DNA from: Demequina sp. NBRC 110054
GTDB lineage: Bacteria; Actinomycetota; Actinomycetes; Actinomycetales; Demequinaceae
DNA: 64,000 nucleotides
NCBI RefSeq assembly: GCF_002090115.1
Contig: NZ_BBRK01000004.1
Location: 1,488,001-1,552,000, forward strand
Reading direction: 5' to 3'
Shown: one piece after another, positions 45,527 to 55,000 of the stretch
Numbering within the stretch: the first letter of the stretch is position 1
Layout of the letters: each line of letters starts with the position of its first letter
Notes under the pieces: generated by a model
Seen by the model: only the letters and a program-made list of their open reading frames with translations
Told to the model about the DNA's origin: nothing
Databases searched by the model: none
Made by a program: the position numbers and the translations under genes

Positions 45527-46024
45527 CTAGCCTTCGAGTCCTTCGAACGGCGATCCCGGCCTCTCGGACGCCTCGGCCGAGGTCACCTCGCGGTCTTCGG
45601 TGTAGTAGTCCTTCAGCGGCACTCCCCAGGTGGTGTGCCATGCCTCGCCGTCGGGAAAGGCGATCACGACGGCGTGGAAGTCGAGGAAGTACTGGGTGAG
45701 CGCGACTGTCGAGCCGTCATCGAGCATGTACTCCAGCCCAGTCGCCCGGGCTCCGTCGATCTCCGCCGCAGGATCTGGCGCCTCGCTTCCAGGCATGTCA
45801 GTGAAGGCGTCGACCAGTTCCTCGATGAGACCCGCGTCGTCGATCGTCGTGCGCGTGACGACAGGCTCATCGGCTCCGGACACCTCGTAGAAGTACATGT
45901 CGATGCTCGTCACGTGGGCAGCGTCGAGCTCGATCGAATGCGTCTGGGTGGGTGCGCAGGCGGAGAGTGCGAGCGCCCCGAGCACGAGGGCCACCACGCC
46001 GGCCTTTCCACTCACCCTGCCCAC
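45527..46024 (-). CDS. Hypothetical lipoprotein
   Basis: 165 residues. A signal peptide with lipobox ALSAC (Cys ~23) is followed by a ~140-residue domain with alternating strands (SIDMYFYEVSGADEPVVTRT, TGLEYMLDDGSTVALTQYF, WHTTWGVPLKDYY). No family recognised. GTG start at 46024 with a GGGGGAT region upstream and TAGGGT as possible -10 further up. Convergent with mtnN, 6 nt apart. Confidence 0.7.
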   Translation of the reverse strand: MGRVSGKAGVVALVLGALALSACAPTQTHSIELDAAHVTSIDMYFYEVSGADEPVVTRTTIDDAGLIEELVDAFTDMPGSEAPDPAAEIDGARATGLEYMLDDGSTVALTQYFLDFHAVVIAFPDGEAWHTTWGVPLKDYYTEDREVTSAEASERPGSPFEGLEG

Positions 46025-46055
46025 GGTGATCCCCCGATCCCCTCGGCCTCCGACC

Positions 46056-46826
46056 CTACCGGTGCGTGACGCGCGCCAGGAACTCCTGCGTCGCCGGCTC
46101 CTTCGGGAAGCCGAAGATCTGCTCGGGCGGGCCCTGCTCCAGGATGCGGCCCTGGTGCATGAACACGACGCGGTCGGCGACCGAGCGCGCGAACGACATC
46201 TCGTGCGTCGCCATCAGGATGGTGGAGCCCTGCTCCTTCAGCGAGCGCACGAGGTCGAGCACCTCGCCTACGAGCATCGGGTCCAGCGCGGACGTGATCT
46301 CGTCGAGCAGGAGCAGCTCGGGGTCGGTGAGGATCGCGCGGACGATCGCGACGCGCTGCTGCTGACCGCCTGAGAGGCGGTCGGGGTACTCGTCCACCTT
46401 GTCGCCCAGGCCGAAGCGCGTGAGCAGGTCGACGCCCTTCGCCTTCGCGGTCTCGGCGTCGACGCCGTGGACCTTGCGTGCCGCGAGGGTGACGTTGTCG
46501 ATCACCTTCATGTGCGGGAACAGGTTGAAGTGCTGGAACACGACGCCGATGCGCGCGCGGACCTTGTCCACGTCGATCGCGGGGTCGGTGATGTCGTCTC
46601 CGGACAGGACGATGCGGCCGTCGTCCACGCGCTCGATGAGGTTGATCGTGCGCATGAGGGTCGACTTGCCCGAGCCCGAGGCGCCGATGAGGACGACGAC
46701 CTCGTGCTTGCCGATGCCCAGGTCCACGCCCTTGAGGACGTGGTTGTCGCCGAACAGCTTGTGGACGTCGTGAAGCTCGAGGACGGCGCTTGAGGTGGGG
46801 ACGGCGCCTTGGTCGACGGTGCTCAT
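46056..46826 (-). CDS. Polar amino acid ABC transporter ATP-binding protein (GlnQ-like)
   Basis: 256 residues. Walker A GASGSGKST, Q-loop FQHFNLFPHM, signature LSGGQQQRVAIVRAI, Walker B LLLLDEITSALD, H-loop ATHEMSF. FNLFPH and the short length are typical of the glutamine/polar amino acid importer subfamily. Its ATG overlaps the permease stop (ATGA). The gene order SBP-permease-ATPase is complete for an importer. Confidence 0.93.
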   Translation of the reverse strand: MSTVDQGAVPTSSAVLELHDVHKLFGDNHVLKGVDLGIGKHEVVVLIGASGSGKSTLMRTINLIERVDDGRIVLSGDDITDPAIDVDKVRARIGVVFQHFNLFPHMKVIDNVTLAARKVHGVDAETAKAKGVDLLTRFGLGDKVDEYPDRLSGGQQQRVAIVRAILTDPELLLLDEITSALDPMLVGEVLDLVRSLKEQGSTILMATHEMSFARSVADRVVFMHQGRILEQGPPEQIFGFPKEPATQEFLARVTHR

Positions 46827-47692
46827 ACGGTCCCTCCGATCTGCTCGCGCGCGGCCATTCGGGCCGAGATGCGGTCGGTGAGGCGGATCATCGGGAAGCT
46901 CAGCGCGACGAACAGCAGGCCGGCCACGACGTAGGGCGTGAAGTTGTAGGTGCTCGCCTGGACGATCTGGGCGGCGCGGATCGCGTCGACGGCGCCGAGC
47001 ACGGAGATCAGCCCGACGTCCTTCTGCATCGACACGAAGTCGTTCATGAGCGCGGGGATGACCTTGCGCAGGCCCTGAGGGATGACGACCATGCGCAGCG
47101 TCTGCGCGTGCGACAGGCCGAGCGAGCGGGCCGCGACGCGCTGCGACGGGTGGACGGCCTCCATGCCCGCGCGCAGCACCTCGGCCACGTAGGCGGAGTA
47201 GCACAGCACGATTCCGATGGTGCCGAGCAGCGCGGCGGGGAAGCGGGTGGTGGGGTTCAGCGCGGGGATGCCGAAGCCGACCAGGTACAGCACGATCAGC
47301 ACGGGCAGGCCGCGGAACAGGTCGGTGTACCCGGTGGCGAGTGCGCGCAGCGGGAAGAACACCGGACCGCGCAGCGAGCGCATCACCGCGAGCAGCGTGC
47401 CGATGATCGCGACGCCGATCGTCGCGAAGAACAGGACCTGGATGTTGAGCCACAGGCCCTCGAGGATCTTGGGGAGGCTCTCCCACGCGATCTCGGGGTT
47501 GAAGAAGGCCTGCTGCACGCTCTCCCAGCCGGGGGAGGTGAGGACCAGGGTGCCCGCGACGACGGCGAAGAGCACCGTCGACACGAGCGCGACCAGGACG
47601 GAGCGGCCGGACGCCCGGCGCCGGAATTCGCGTCGCTCGAGCTCGAGCTCGCTGGGCTGCCAGGCGGCCGTGGCCGCTCCGTCGGTGGTCAT
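46823..47692 (-). CDS. Polar amino acid ABC transporter permease
   Basis: 289 residues, HisM/GlnP family. The N-terminal cytoplasmic segment is long (to ~30), then about five to six helices; VAARSLGLSHAQTLRMVVIPQGLRKVIPALMNDFVSM is the EAA loop that docks the ATPase, and LLGTIGIVLCYSAYVAEVLRAGMEAV is a family signature. Coupled to the ATPase by ATGA. Confidence 0.93.
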   Translation of the reverse strand: MTTDGAATAAWQPSELELERREFRRRASGRSVLVALVSTVLFAVVAGTLVLTSPGWESVQQAFFNPEIAWESLPKILEGLWLNIQVLFFATIGVAIIGTLLAVMRSLRGPVFFPLRALATGYTDLFRGLPVLIVLYLVGFGIPALNPTTRFPAALLGTIGIVLCYSAYVAEVLRAGMEAVHPSQRVAARSLGLSHAQTLRMVVIPQGLRKVIPALMNDFVSMQKDVGLISVLGAVDAIRAAQIVQASTYNFTPYVVAGLLFVALSFPMIRLTDRISARMAAREQIGGTV

Positions 47693-47722
47693 CTCAGAGT
47701 GTTCCTCGTTTCAGGACGGTGC

Positions 47723-48607
47723 TTAGTTGAGGACCGGCACGTCGATCGCGTCGGACAGCCACTCGGACTCGAGGTCGGCGAGGGTGCCCTCCGCGGCGAG
47801 GGTGTCGACGGCCTCGGTGACGGGCTCGGTGAGCGCCGAGTCCTTGGGCAGGACCAGGCCGAACTCGTCGCCGCCGGTCGCGTCCGCGAACTGGCCGACG
47901 ACCACGCCGCCATCGAGCTCGACCGCGGCCTGGTACAGGGCGGACGGAAGGTCGGTGACGTAGGCGTCGATCTGGCCGGCGGTGAGCGCGGCGTTCACGT
48001 CGGCCTGGTTGTTGAAGACCTGGACGTTGTCCTCGCCGAGCGCCTCGACGGCGATGTCGTAGGACGTGGTGCCGACGGCGACGCCGACGAGCGCGCCCTC
48101 GAGGTCGGCGGCGCTGGCGGCGTCGGCGTAGTCGTTGCCCTCGACCGAGACGACCGCCTGGGTGGCGGTGTAGTACGCCGAGGAGAAGTCCACGGCCTCC
48201 TTACGCTCCTCGGTGATGGAGAACTGCTGGAGATTGAAGTCCCAGTCCTTGGCGCCGGGCGCGATCGCCTCGTCGAAGCCGGTGCGGACCCAGACGACGT
48301 CCTCGGCGTCGTAGCCGAGCTCCTCGGCGACGGCGTAGGCCACGGCGGCCTCGAAGCCCTCACCGGACTCGGGCTCGTCGCCGACGACCCACGGCTCGTA
48401 GGCGGGCTCGCCAGTCGCGATGGTGAGCTTGCCCTCGGTGACGGTGTCGAGCTCGACGGCGGCCTCGGTGGTCGCGGTGGCGCTCGAGTCGGCGGAGGCC
48501 GACTCGGAGGTCTCGGCGTCGGTCGAGCTCGAGCAGCCCGCGAGCGCGAGCGTCGAGACGGCGAGCAGCGCGACGGAGGCGCGGCGCAGGGTCGGTGCAG
48601 TGAACAT
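47723..48607 (-). CDS. Polar amino acid ABC transporter substrate-binding lipoprotein
   Basis: 294 residues. Lipobox LALAGC near residue 25, a Ser/Thr/Ala linker, then an SBP family 3 fold: GKLTIATGEPAYEPWVV, GFEAAVAYAVAEELGY, WDFNLQQFSITEERKEAVDFSSAYY and VGVAVGTTSYD. The ligand is unknown. AGGAGAG precedes ATG 48607. The leader holds a stem CGAGCGAGATCG / CGATCGCTCG (48636-48661) and a -10 at 48678-48673, so the transporter can be transcribed separately from the upstream SahH-like unit. Confidence 0.92.
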   Translation of the reverse strand: MFTAPTLRRASVALLAVSTLALAGCSSSTDAETSESASADSSATATTEAAVELDTVTEGKLTIATGEPAYEPWVVGDEPESGEGFEAAVAYAVAEELGYDAEDVVWVRTGFDEAIAPGAKDWDFNLQQFSITEERKEAVDFSSAYYTATQAVVSVEGNDYADAASAADLEGALVGVAVGTTSYDIAVEALGEDNVQVFNNQADVNAALTAGQIDAYVTDLPSALYQAAVELDGGVVVGQFADATGGDEFGLVLPKDSALTEPVTEAVDTLAAEGTLADLESEWLSDAIDVPVLN

Positions 48608-48672
48608 AGATCTCTCCTGGGACAGAAAGGGGTTCCGAGCGAGATCGCCATCGATCGCTCGCGGGTGTGGGA

Positions 48673-48678
48673 ATCCTA
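48673..48678 (-). promoter_or_regulatory. -10 element of the ABC transporter operon
   Basis: TAGGAT on the minus strand, overlapping the 3' end of the cupin gene; leader ~60 nt. Confidence 0.45.
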
Positions 48679-49107
48679 CTCGGAGGACTCGGCGAGCCTC
48701 CAATCGGCAAAATCGAAACCTGGTGAGACAACGCACGAGACCAGCGCCTCCGCATCGTCCAGGAGCCGTGCCGACTGCCAGACCCCCGCGGGGACGAGGC
48801 ACTGCTGGACGTCGCCGCCCACCGCGTCGGGGCCAAGTCGGACGGTCGTGACCGAGCCGGGCTCCCCGCCCGAGCCGCCGAGCGACAGCTCGAGCGCGCC
48901 GGGCCCGTGCCATAGCCACACCTCGTCGGACGTGACCACGTGCCACGCGCTGTGCTCGCCTGGCGCGAGGAGGTAGTGGATCATCGTCACGGCCGGGCGG
49001 TCGCCGCCGTCCGTCGAGACGGGGATCGGCGACGTGTAGTAGCGCCGGAACCAGCCGCCCTCGGGGTGCGGCTCGAGGTTCAGGGACGATGCGGTCGCGG
49101 GGATCAT
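48676..49107 (-). CDS. DUF985-type cupin protein
   Basis: 143 residues. LEPHPEGGWFRRYYTS, TMIHYLLAPGEHSAWHVVTSDEVWLWHGPG and PAGVWQSARL are the cupin motifs of the DUF985 family, in which HxW and a later Glu/His may bind metal or a sugar-like ligand. Its ATG overlaps the amidohydrolase stop (ATGA). Function unknown; membership of this unit suggests it acts on a product of the amidohydrolase/SahH-like pair. Confidence 0.85.
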   Translation of the reverse strand: MIPATASSLNLEPHPEGGWFRRYYTSPIPVSTDGGDRPAVTMIHYLLAPGEHSAWHVVTSDEVWLWHGPGALELSLGGSGGEPGSVTTVRLGPDAVGGDVQQCLVPAGVWQSARLLDDAEALVSCVVSPGFDFADWRLAESSE

Positions 49108-50423
49108 CTGTGGTCCTCCTGGACTCCGGTGGTCGCGGTGAAGGCGGCGGTCGCGTAGCGCACGCGTCCCGCGGTGACGGTCGCGGCGGCCCTGCCCTCG
49201 CCCGACTCGGCGAGCGTGGTGAGCGTCTCGGTGACGTCGGTGACGGGCACGTCGAAGAAGGCGAGGTCGGCGTTGGTGCCGACCGCGAGATACCCGGTGC
49301 GGCCCACGCCCTCGTCGATGCCCATCGCGTGCGCGCCGCCCAGGGTCGCGGCGCGCAGCAGCCGCTCGGCGAGGTCGTCGTGCGAGTAGCCCTGGTTCCT
49401 TGCGATGCGGAAGAGCGAGGCGACATCGGCCATCGGGTCGAGCGACGGGGACGACGACAGCGAGTCCGTGCCGACAGCGATCGGGCTGCCCTCGCGCAGG
49501 TATGCGGCGACGGGCGGGGCGTCGAGGCCGATCACCTCGTTCGAGCGCGGGCACAGTGCGACGGTCGTGCCGCGGGCGCGCAGGATCGCGCGGTCGGACT
49601 CGCTCATGTAGACGCCGTGCGCGATGTGGCAGTCGGGGCCGAGCACGCCGAGGTGGTCCACGTACTCGGTGGCCGACGTGCCGAAGCCCGCTTGGCGCAG
49701 CTCGAGCAGGCTGCCGAGCTCGAGGTTCTGCCACGGCTCGTTGCGGTCGTGGTCGAACTCGCGCTCGATGCCCGACTCGCCCAGGTGGATGTGGATGCGG
49801 CTGCCGCGCTCGCGCACGATGTCGGGGATCTCGAGCAGCGGCATGATCTCGAGCGAGTACGGCGCGTGCGGCGACAGGCCGGTGCCGGGGCGCGTGGGGA
49901 GCGAGTCGAGCGCGGCCTCGACCTCGGCGCGGCCCTGGGTGCGCCACTCGTCGTTGGTCCAGTCGATGACCTCCCAATACGTGATGCCCGCGAGACCCGC
50001 GTCGTGCAGGGCCCTCGCCGCCTCGGGGTCGGTCACGATGTCGGCGGCCGCCGTGACGCCCGCGCCGATCATCTGCTCCGCGCCGAGCTTGGCGTCGGCT
50101 GCCCAGTCGTGCGGCTCGTCGTACACGGGGTTGAAGGCCTTGGCCCAGTCCTCGAAGCCCTTGTACTGGCCTCGACCGACCTCGGACATGCCCGTGTACT
50201 GGAGGTGCGTGTGCGCGTTGACGAGGCCCGGCGTGAGCACGCCGTCCCAGCGGACGTGCGTGAAGGGCAGGCCGCGCTCCTCGAGCGACTGCTCGACCCA
50301 CGTGCGCGAGCCGACGTGCAGGATGCGCTCCCCGCGCACGGCGATCGCGCCGTCCAGGATGGGAGGTGCGGTCACGGGCAGCACGAGGGCCGCCGAGTAC
50401 AGGGTGACCGGGAACGCGGTCAT
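49104..50423 (-). CDS. Amidohydrolase, MTA/SAH-deaminase-like
   Basis: 439 residues. The metal-binding HTH is at 71-73 in PGLVNAHTHLQYTG; SPHAPYSLEI, HIHLGESGIER, HIAHGVYMSESD, LCPRSNEVIGL and VGTDSLSSSPSLDPM follow, the pattern of the ATZ/TRZ and nucleoside-deaminase subgroup (MtaD, SsnA, aminodeoxyfutalosine deaminase). The upstream overlapping gene encodes an SahH homologue, so deamination of SAH or a related adenosyl compound is a reasonable inference. Both stop and start overlap neighbours by 4 nt, so stoichiometry is fixed by coupling. The substrate is unproven. Confidence 0.82.
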   Translation of the reverse strand: MTAFPVTLYSAALVLPVTAPPILDGAIAVRGERILHVGSRTWVEQSLEERGLPFTHVRWDGVLTPGLVNAHTHLQYTGMSEVGRGQYKGFEDWAKAFNPVYDEPHDWAADAKLGAEQMIGAGVTAAADIVTDPEAARALHDAGLAGITYWEVIDWTNDEWRTQGRAEVEAALDSLPTRPGTGLSPHAPYSLEIMPLLEIPDIVRERGSRIHIHLGESGIEREFDHDRNEPWQNLELGSLLELRQAGFGTSATEYVDHLGVLGPDCHIAHGVYMSESDRAILRARGTTVALCPRSNEVIGLDAPPVAAYLREGSPIAVGTDSLSSSPSLDPMADVASLFRIARNQGYSHDDLAERLLRAATLGGAHAMGIDEGVGRTGYLAVGTNADLAFFDVPVTDVTETLTTLAESGEGRAAATVTAGRVRYATAAFTATTGVQEDHR

Positions 50424-51940
50424 GCAGTCTCCTTGGGGGTCTTGCTCGCGGACGATGGGGTGGCGGGCCGGGCGGCGGCGTAGCGGGGCGAGCGCCAGTC
50501 GGTCTCGGCCCCATACGATGCGTCGGTCGCCGGGGTGAGTTCGAGGCCGCGGGCCTCGGCGGCCGCCTTGCCGACCGTGGCGACCGCGGCGTCGGACAGC
50601 GCGTGGACTCCCACGCCGGGGCGGGTGCGCACCAGCTCCGCGACCGCGGCGAGCTGGGTCGCGAACGACAGGTCCATGATCTCGATCGGGTTGCCCTCGG
50701 CGGCGGTGACGTTGATGCAGCCGCCGCGGTCCAGGACCAGGGTGTGGGCGGGCTCCGCGACGTCGAGGGCGCGCGCGACCGCGCCGGCCACGATGAGCGG
50801 CTCGAGGTGAGCGCCGTCGAGCATCACCTCGCCGGGCACGCCTCCTGCGACCGCGACCACGGTCGCGGCGGCGAGGATCTCGGGCGTGACGGTCGCGGGG
50901 GCGCCCGTGCACGAGACGACGAGCGCGCCCTGGGCGAGCTCCTCCGACGGGCCGACGTCGAAGCCGTCGTGGACGGCGAGCAGCGCGCGGACCGGGTCGA
51001 TCTCCGAGACGCGCACCTCCGCGCCGAGAGCGTTGAGATGCGCGGCGACGCCGACGCCGACGGGGCCGTAGCCGATCACGAGCACGGGGAGGTCGCGGAC
51101 GGTCATGTCGACCTGCTCGAGCAGGTCCGCGATCGCGAACACGCACGACTGGCCCGTGCCGTAGCGGTTGTCGAAGCCGGTCTTGGTGGCCGCGTCGTTC
51201 ACCGCGACGACGGGGGTCTTGAGCGCGCCCTGCGCGGCCATGCGGCGCAGCGGGGTAAGGCCCGAGGTGGTCTCCTCGGTCACGCCGATCCAGCCCTCGA
51301 CCAGCTCCGGGGCGGCCTCGTGCGCGAGGCGGACCACGTGAGAGCCGTCGTCGACCACGACGTCGAAGCCGCGGCGCAGCCACGCGAGGGCGGCCTCGCG
51401 CTCGGCGTCGCCCGAGAGGGTCGCGTCGGCATCGACCGGCACACCGCGGTCCCTGAGCGCCTGCGCGACCTCGAGGTCGGTCTCGTCGGGGTGCGCGTAG
51501 ACGGCCACGTCGGCGCCCGCGTCGCGCAGCATGAGTGCGAGGTTCGCGGTCTTGGGCTCGAGGGTCATCGAGACGCCGATGCACAGGCCGCTCACGGTGC
51601 CGGCCGCCTTGAGCTCGGCTGCGAGCGTCGCAGACACGGGCATGTGCGCGCGGGCGAAGTCGAGTCGCCCGCCCGCGTCTCCCCGCGAGGTCAGGGGCTT
51701 CCCGCCCAAGGCGAGCGCGCCATCGTCCGCGCTCGCGTCGATGTCGAGCACGTCCGGGCCCGTCGCATCGTCCTCGACGAGGCGTGCGCCGAGGGCGCGG
51801 GCCATGCCGGCGACGGCGAGCGCCGCCTGGGTGTCCTCCTCGTCGGCGCTGACGCGGATGGGGCGTCCGGCGATGAGGAGGTTGGTCTCGCGGGCGAAGC
51901 GGCGCAGCAGGCGCTCGGCCTCAAGCACGGGATGTGGCAT
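50420..51940 (-). CDS. Divergent adenosylhomocysteinase (SahH)-like protein
   Basis: 506 residues. The S-adenosylhomocysteine hydrolase fold is clear: MTLEPKTANLAL (~125-136), VVVDDGSHVV (~194-203), EETTSGLTPL (222-231), NDAATKTGFDNRYG (248-261), the NAD motif GYGPVGVG (290-297), and NVTAAEGNPIEIMDLSF near 410-426. Equivalents of human Lys186, Asp190 and Asn191 are kept (K253, D257, N258), but the His55, His301 and His353 positions appear to be Ser124, Gly and Asn417, and the usual C-terminal KPDHYRY tail is missing. It is therefore probably not a standard SAH hydrolase; S-inosylhomocysteine or another nucleoside thioether is possible. Leaderless ATG at 51940, first gene of the unit. Confidence 0.78.
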   Translation of the reverse strand: MPHPVLEAERLLRRFARETNLLIAGRPIRVSADEEDTQAALAVAGMARALGARLVEDDATGPDVLDIDASADDGALALGGKPLTSRGDAGGRLDFARAHMPVSATLAAELKAAGTVSGLCIGVSMTLEPKTANLALMLRDAGADVAVYAHPDETDLEVAQALRDRGVPVDADATLSGDAEREAALAWLRRGFDVVVDDGSHVVRLAHEAAPELVEGWIGVTEETTSGLTPLRRMAAQGALKTPVVAVNDAATKTGFDNRYGTGQSCVFAIADLLEQVDMTVRDLPVLVIGYGPVGVGVAAHLNALGAEVRVSEIDPVRALLAVHDGFDVGPSEELAQGALVVSCTGAPATVTPEILAAATVVAVAGGVPGEVMLDGAHLEPLIVAGAVARALDVAEPAHTLVLDRGGCINVTAAEGNPIEIMDLSFATQLAAVAELVRTRPGVGVHALSDAAVATVGKAAAEARGLELTPATDASYGAETDWRSPRYAAARPATPSSASKTPKETA

Positions 51941-51947
51941 GGCCTCA

Positions 51948-51953
51948 ATTCTA
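51948..51953 (-). promoter_or_regulatory. -10 element of the SahH-like operon (leaderless)
   Basis: TAGAAT on the minus strand, near-consensus, 7 nt before the ATG; no Shine-Dalgarno. Confidence 0.6.
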
Positions 51954-52087
51954 GGGACGGCGGCCTGGGACCGACGCCGTCGAGAGCGGCCACAGGTCCC
52001 GGGGCCCGCCTGTCGGACCGCGCGCCTACGATGGGGGAGTGCACCGGAAGGAATTCCGGCGCTTCGTCGTGCCTGGAGGAACCCCCG

Positions 52088-55000
52088 TTGTCTGCTGCCG
52101 CCGCATCGTCCGTGTCTGCATCGTCCGTCGCCCCCGCGTCGTCCGTCGCCACCGCGCCGCTCGCGGCCGCGCTCGCGTCGCTGCCGACCGTCGACCTGTC
52201 CGAGGGCGGCCACCTGCTCGGCGCGTCCTCCGCCGCCCCCGCGATCGTCGCGAAGGCCGTCGAGGCCGATGACACGCACCCCGTGCTCGTGCTGACGGCC
52301 ACCGAGCAGGACGCCGAGGCGCTCGCGGCCGCGGTCGGCGCGTACATCGACGCGCGCCGCGTGACCGTCTTCCCGTCATGGGAGACGCTCCCGCACGAGC
52401 GGCTGAGTCCCCGCTCCGACACCGTCGCGCGCCGCCTTGCCGCGCTGCGCCGGCTCGTGCACCCCGAGGAGGCGGAGTCCGAGACGGGCCTGCCTCGACT
52501 TGCTGTCGTCGTGGCGCCGCTGCGCGCGGTGCTCCAGCCGCTCGTCCCCGGGCTCGCGGACCTTGTGCCCGTGCGGGTGCACTCGGCGGACAGGATCGAC
52601 CTCACCGAGCTCGTCGAGGCGCTCGCGGGCGCCGCGTACACGCGCGTCGACATGGTCGAGCGGCGCGGCGAGTTCGCGGTGCGCGGCGGCATCGTCGACG
52701 TGTTCGCGCCCACCGACCCGCACCCCGTGCGCATCGAGTTCTTCGGCGACGAGGTCGACTCGCTGCGCTCCTTCTCGGTCGCCGACCAGCGTTCTTTGGA
52801 GGACGTGCCGCTGCTGTGGGCGCCGCCGTGCCGCGAGCTGCTGCTCACGGCCGACGTGAAGGCCCGCGCTGCCGCAGCGGTCGACGAGTATCCGGCCGCC
52901 GCCGACATGCTCACCCGCATCGCCGACGGCCACGCGGTCGAGGGCATGGAGTCGCTCATCCCCGTGCTGCTCGATCGGCTCGAGCCGCTTTCCGAGGTGC
53001 TGCCGCGCGAGACTCGCGTCCTCGCGGTCTCGCCCGAGCGCCTCGCCCGTCGCGCCGAGGACCTGCAGCGCACCGCGCAGGAGTTCCTGGCCGCCGCGTG
53101 GGTGTCGGCGAGCGCCGGCGCCGAGGCCCCTGTCGAGGCCGACGCGGTGTTCCTCTCGCTCGCGGAGCTCGAGGAGGTCGTCGAGTCGCGCGGCATCGCC
53201 TGGACCACGCTGGGCACGTTCGGCGCGCATGGCGCCCTTGAGACGGGGCTCACTCCGGCGGAGGAGTTCCGGGGGCGCCTGCGCGAGGGGCTCGCGTGGC
53301 TGCGCACCCGCACCGCCGACGGCTGGACAGTGGTGCTCGCCGCGGCCTCGACCGGCTCCGCGCACCGCATCGCCGAGCAGCTCGGCGAGGCGGATGTGCC
53401 CGCGCGCGTCATGCCCTCCCTGGACGATGCGCCGTCCGGCATCGTCGCCGTCGTCCCCAACATCACGGGCCGAGGATTCGAGTACGCCGAGGGGCGCATC
53501 GTCCTCCTTCACGAGAGCGACCTCACCGGCCGCGCCGTCTCCGCCGCCGGACCCAAGGTGAAGGTCGCGAGCCGGCGCCGCGCCCAGGTGGACCCGCTCC
53601 AGCTGCGCAAGGGCGACTTCGTGGTCCACGACGCGCACGGCGTCGGCCGCTTCGTCGAGCTGTCCAAGCGCAACGTCCGCGGCGTCGAGCGCGAGTACCT
53701 CGTGATCGAGTACGCGCCCTCCAAGAAGGGCGGGCCGGGGGACCGGCTCTCCGTGCCGACCGACCAGCTCGACCAGGTCACCAAGTACGTGGGCGGCGAG
53801 ACGCCGTCCGTGAACAAGATGGGTGGCGCCGACTGGCAGAAGACCAAGGGCAAGGCGCGCAAGGCGGTCAAGGAGATCGCCGCCGAGCTCATCAGGCTCT
53901 ACAGCGCGCGCATGGCGACGAGCGGCCGCGAGTTCGGGCAGGACACCCCGTGGCAGCGCGAGCTCGAGGAGTCGTTCCCGTTCGTCGAGACGCCCGACCA
54001 GCTCACCACGGTCGACGAGATCAAGGCCGACATGGAGCGGTCCGTGCCCATGGACCGCCTCGTGTGCGGCGACGTCGGCTTCGGCAAGACCGAGGTCGCG
54101 GTGCGCGCGGCGTTCAAGGCGATCCAGGAGGGCACGCAGGTCGCGCTGCTGTGCCCCACGACCCTGCTCGTGAAGCAGCACCTCGACACGTTCACCGAGC
54201 GGTTCGCGCAGTTCCCCGTGAAGGTCGCAGCGCTGTCGCGCTTCCAGACCGACAAGGAGGCCAAGGAGATCCTCGAGGGGCTGAGCGACGGAACCATCGA
54301 CATGGTCATCGGCACGCACCGCATCATCACCGGTCGCGTGCGCTTCAAGGACCTGGGGCTGCTCATCATCGACGAGGAGCAGCGTTTCGGCGTCGAGCAC
54401 AAGGAGACGCTCAAGGCGATGCGCACCAACGTGGACGTCCTCGCGATGTCCGCGACGCCGATCCCGCGCACGCTCGAGATGGCGGTCACCGGCATCCGCG
54501 AGATGTCGACGCTCGCGACCCCGCCTGAGGAGCGCCACCCGATCCTCACGTACGTCGGCCCGCACGAGGACGCGCAGGTCACCGCCGCGATCCGCCGCGA
54601 GCTGCTGCGCGACGGCCAGGTCTTCTACATCCACAACTCGGTGAAGACCATCAACTCGGCGGCCCGCCACCTGGGCGAGCTCGTGCCCGAGGCCCGTGTG
54701 GCCGTCGCGCACGGCCAGATGAGCGAGAAGCAGCTCGAGCAGGTGATCGTCGACTACTACGACAAGAAGTACGACGTGCTCGTGTGCACGACGATCGTCG
54801 AGACCGGCCTGGATATCTCGAACGCGAACACGCTGATCGTGGAGAGGGCGGACGCGTTCGGCCTGTCGCAGCTCCACCAGCTGCGTGGCCGCGTGGGCCG
54901 CGCCCGCGAGAGGGCGTACGCGTACTTCCTGTACCCGCCGAGCAAGGCGCTCACCGAGACCGCGCACGACCGGCTTCAGACCATCGCCGCGAACACGGAC

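Noticed and set aside
50603-52087. N-terminal extension of Mfd by ~500 residues
   Set aside because: It is antisense to the SahH-like gene, has no motifs, and TTG 52088 has a good RBS and gives the family length.
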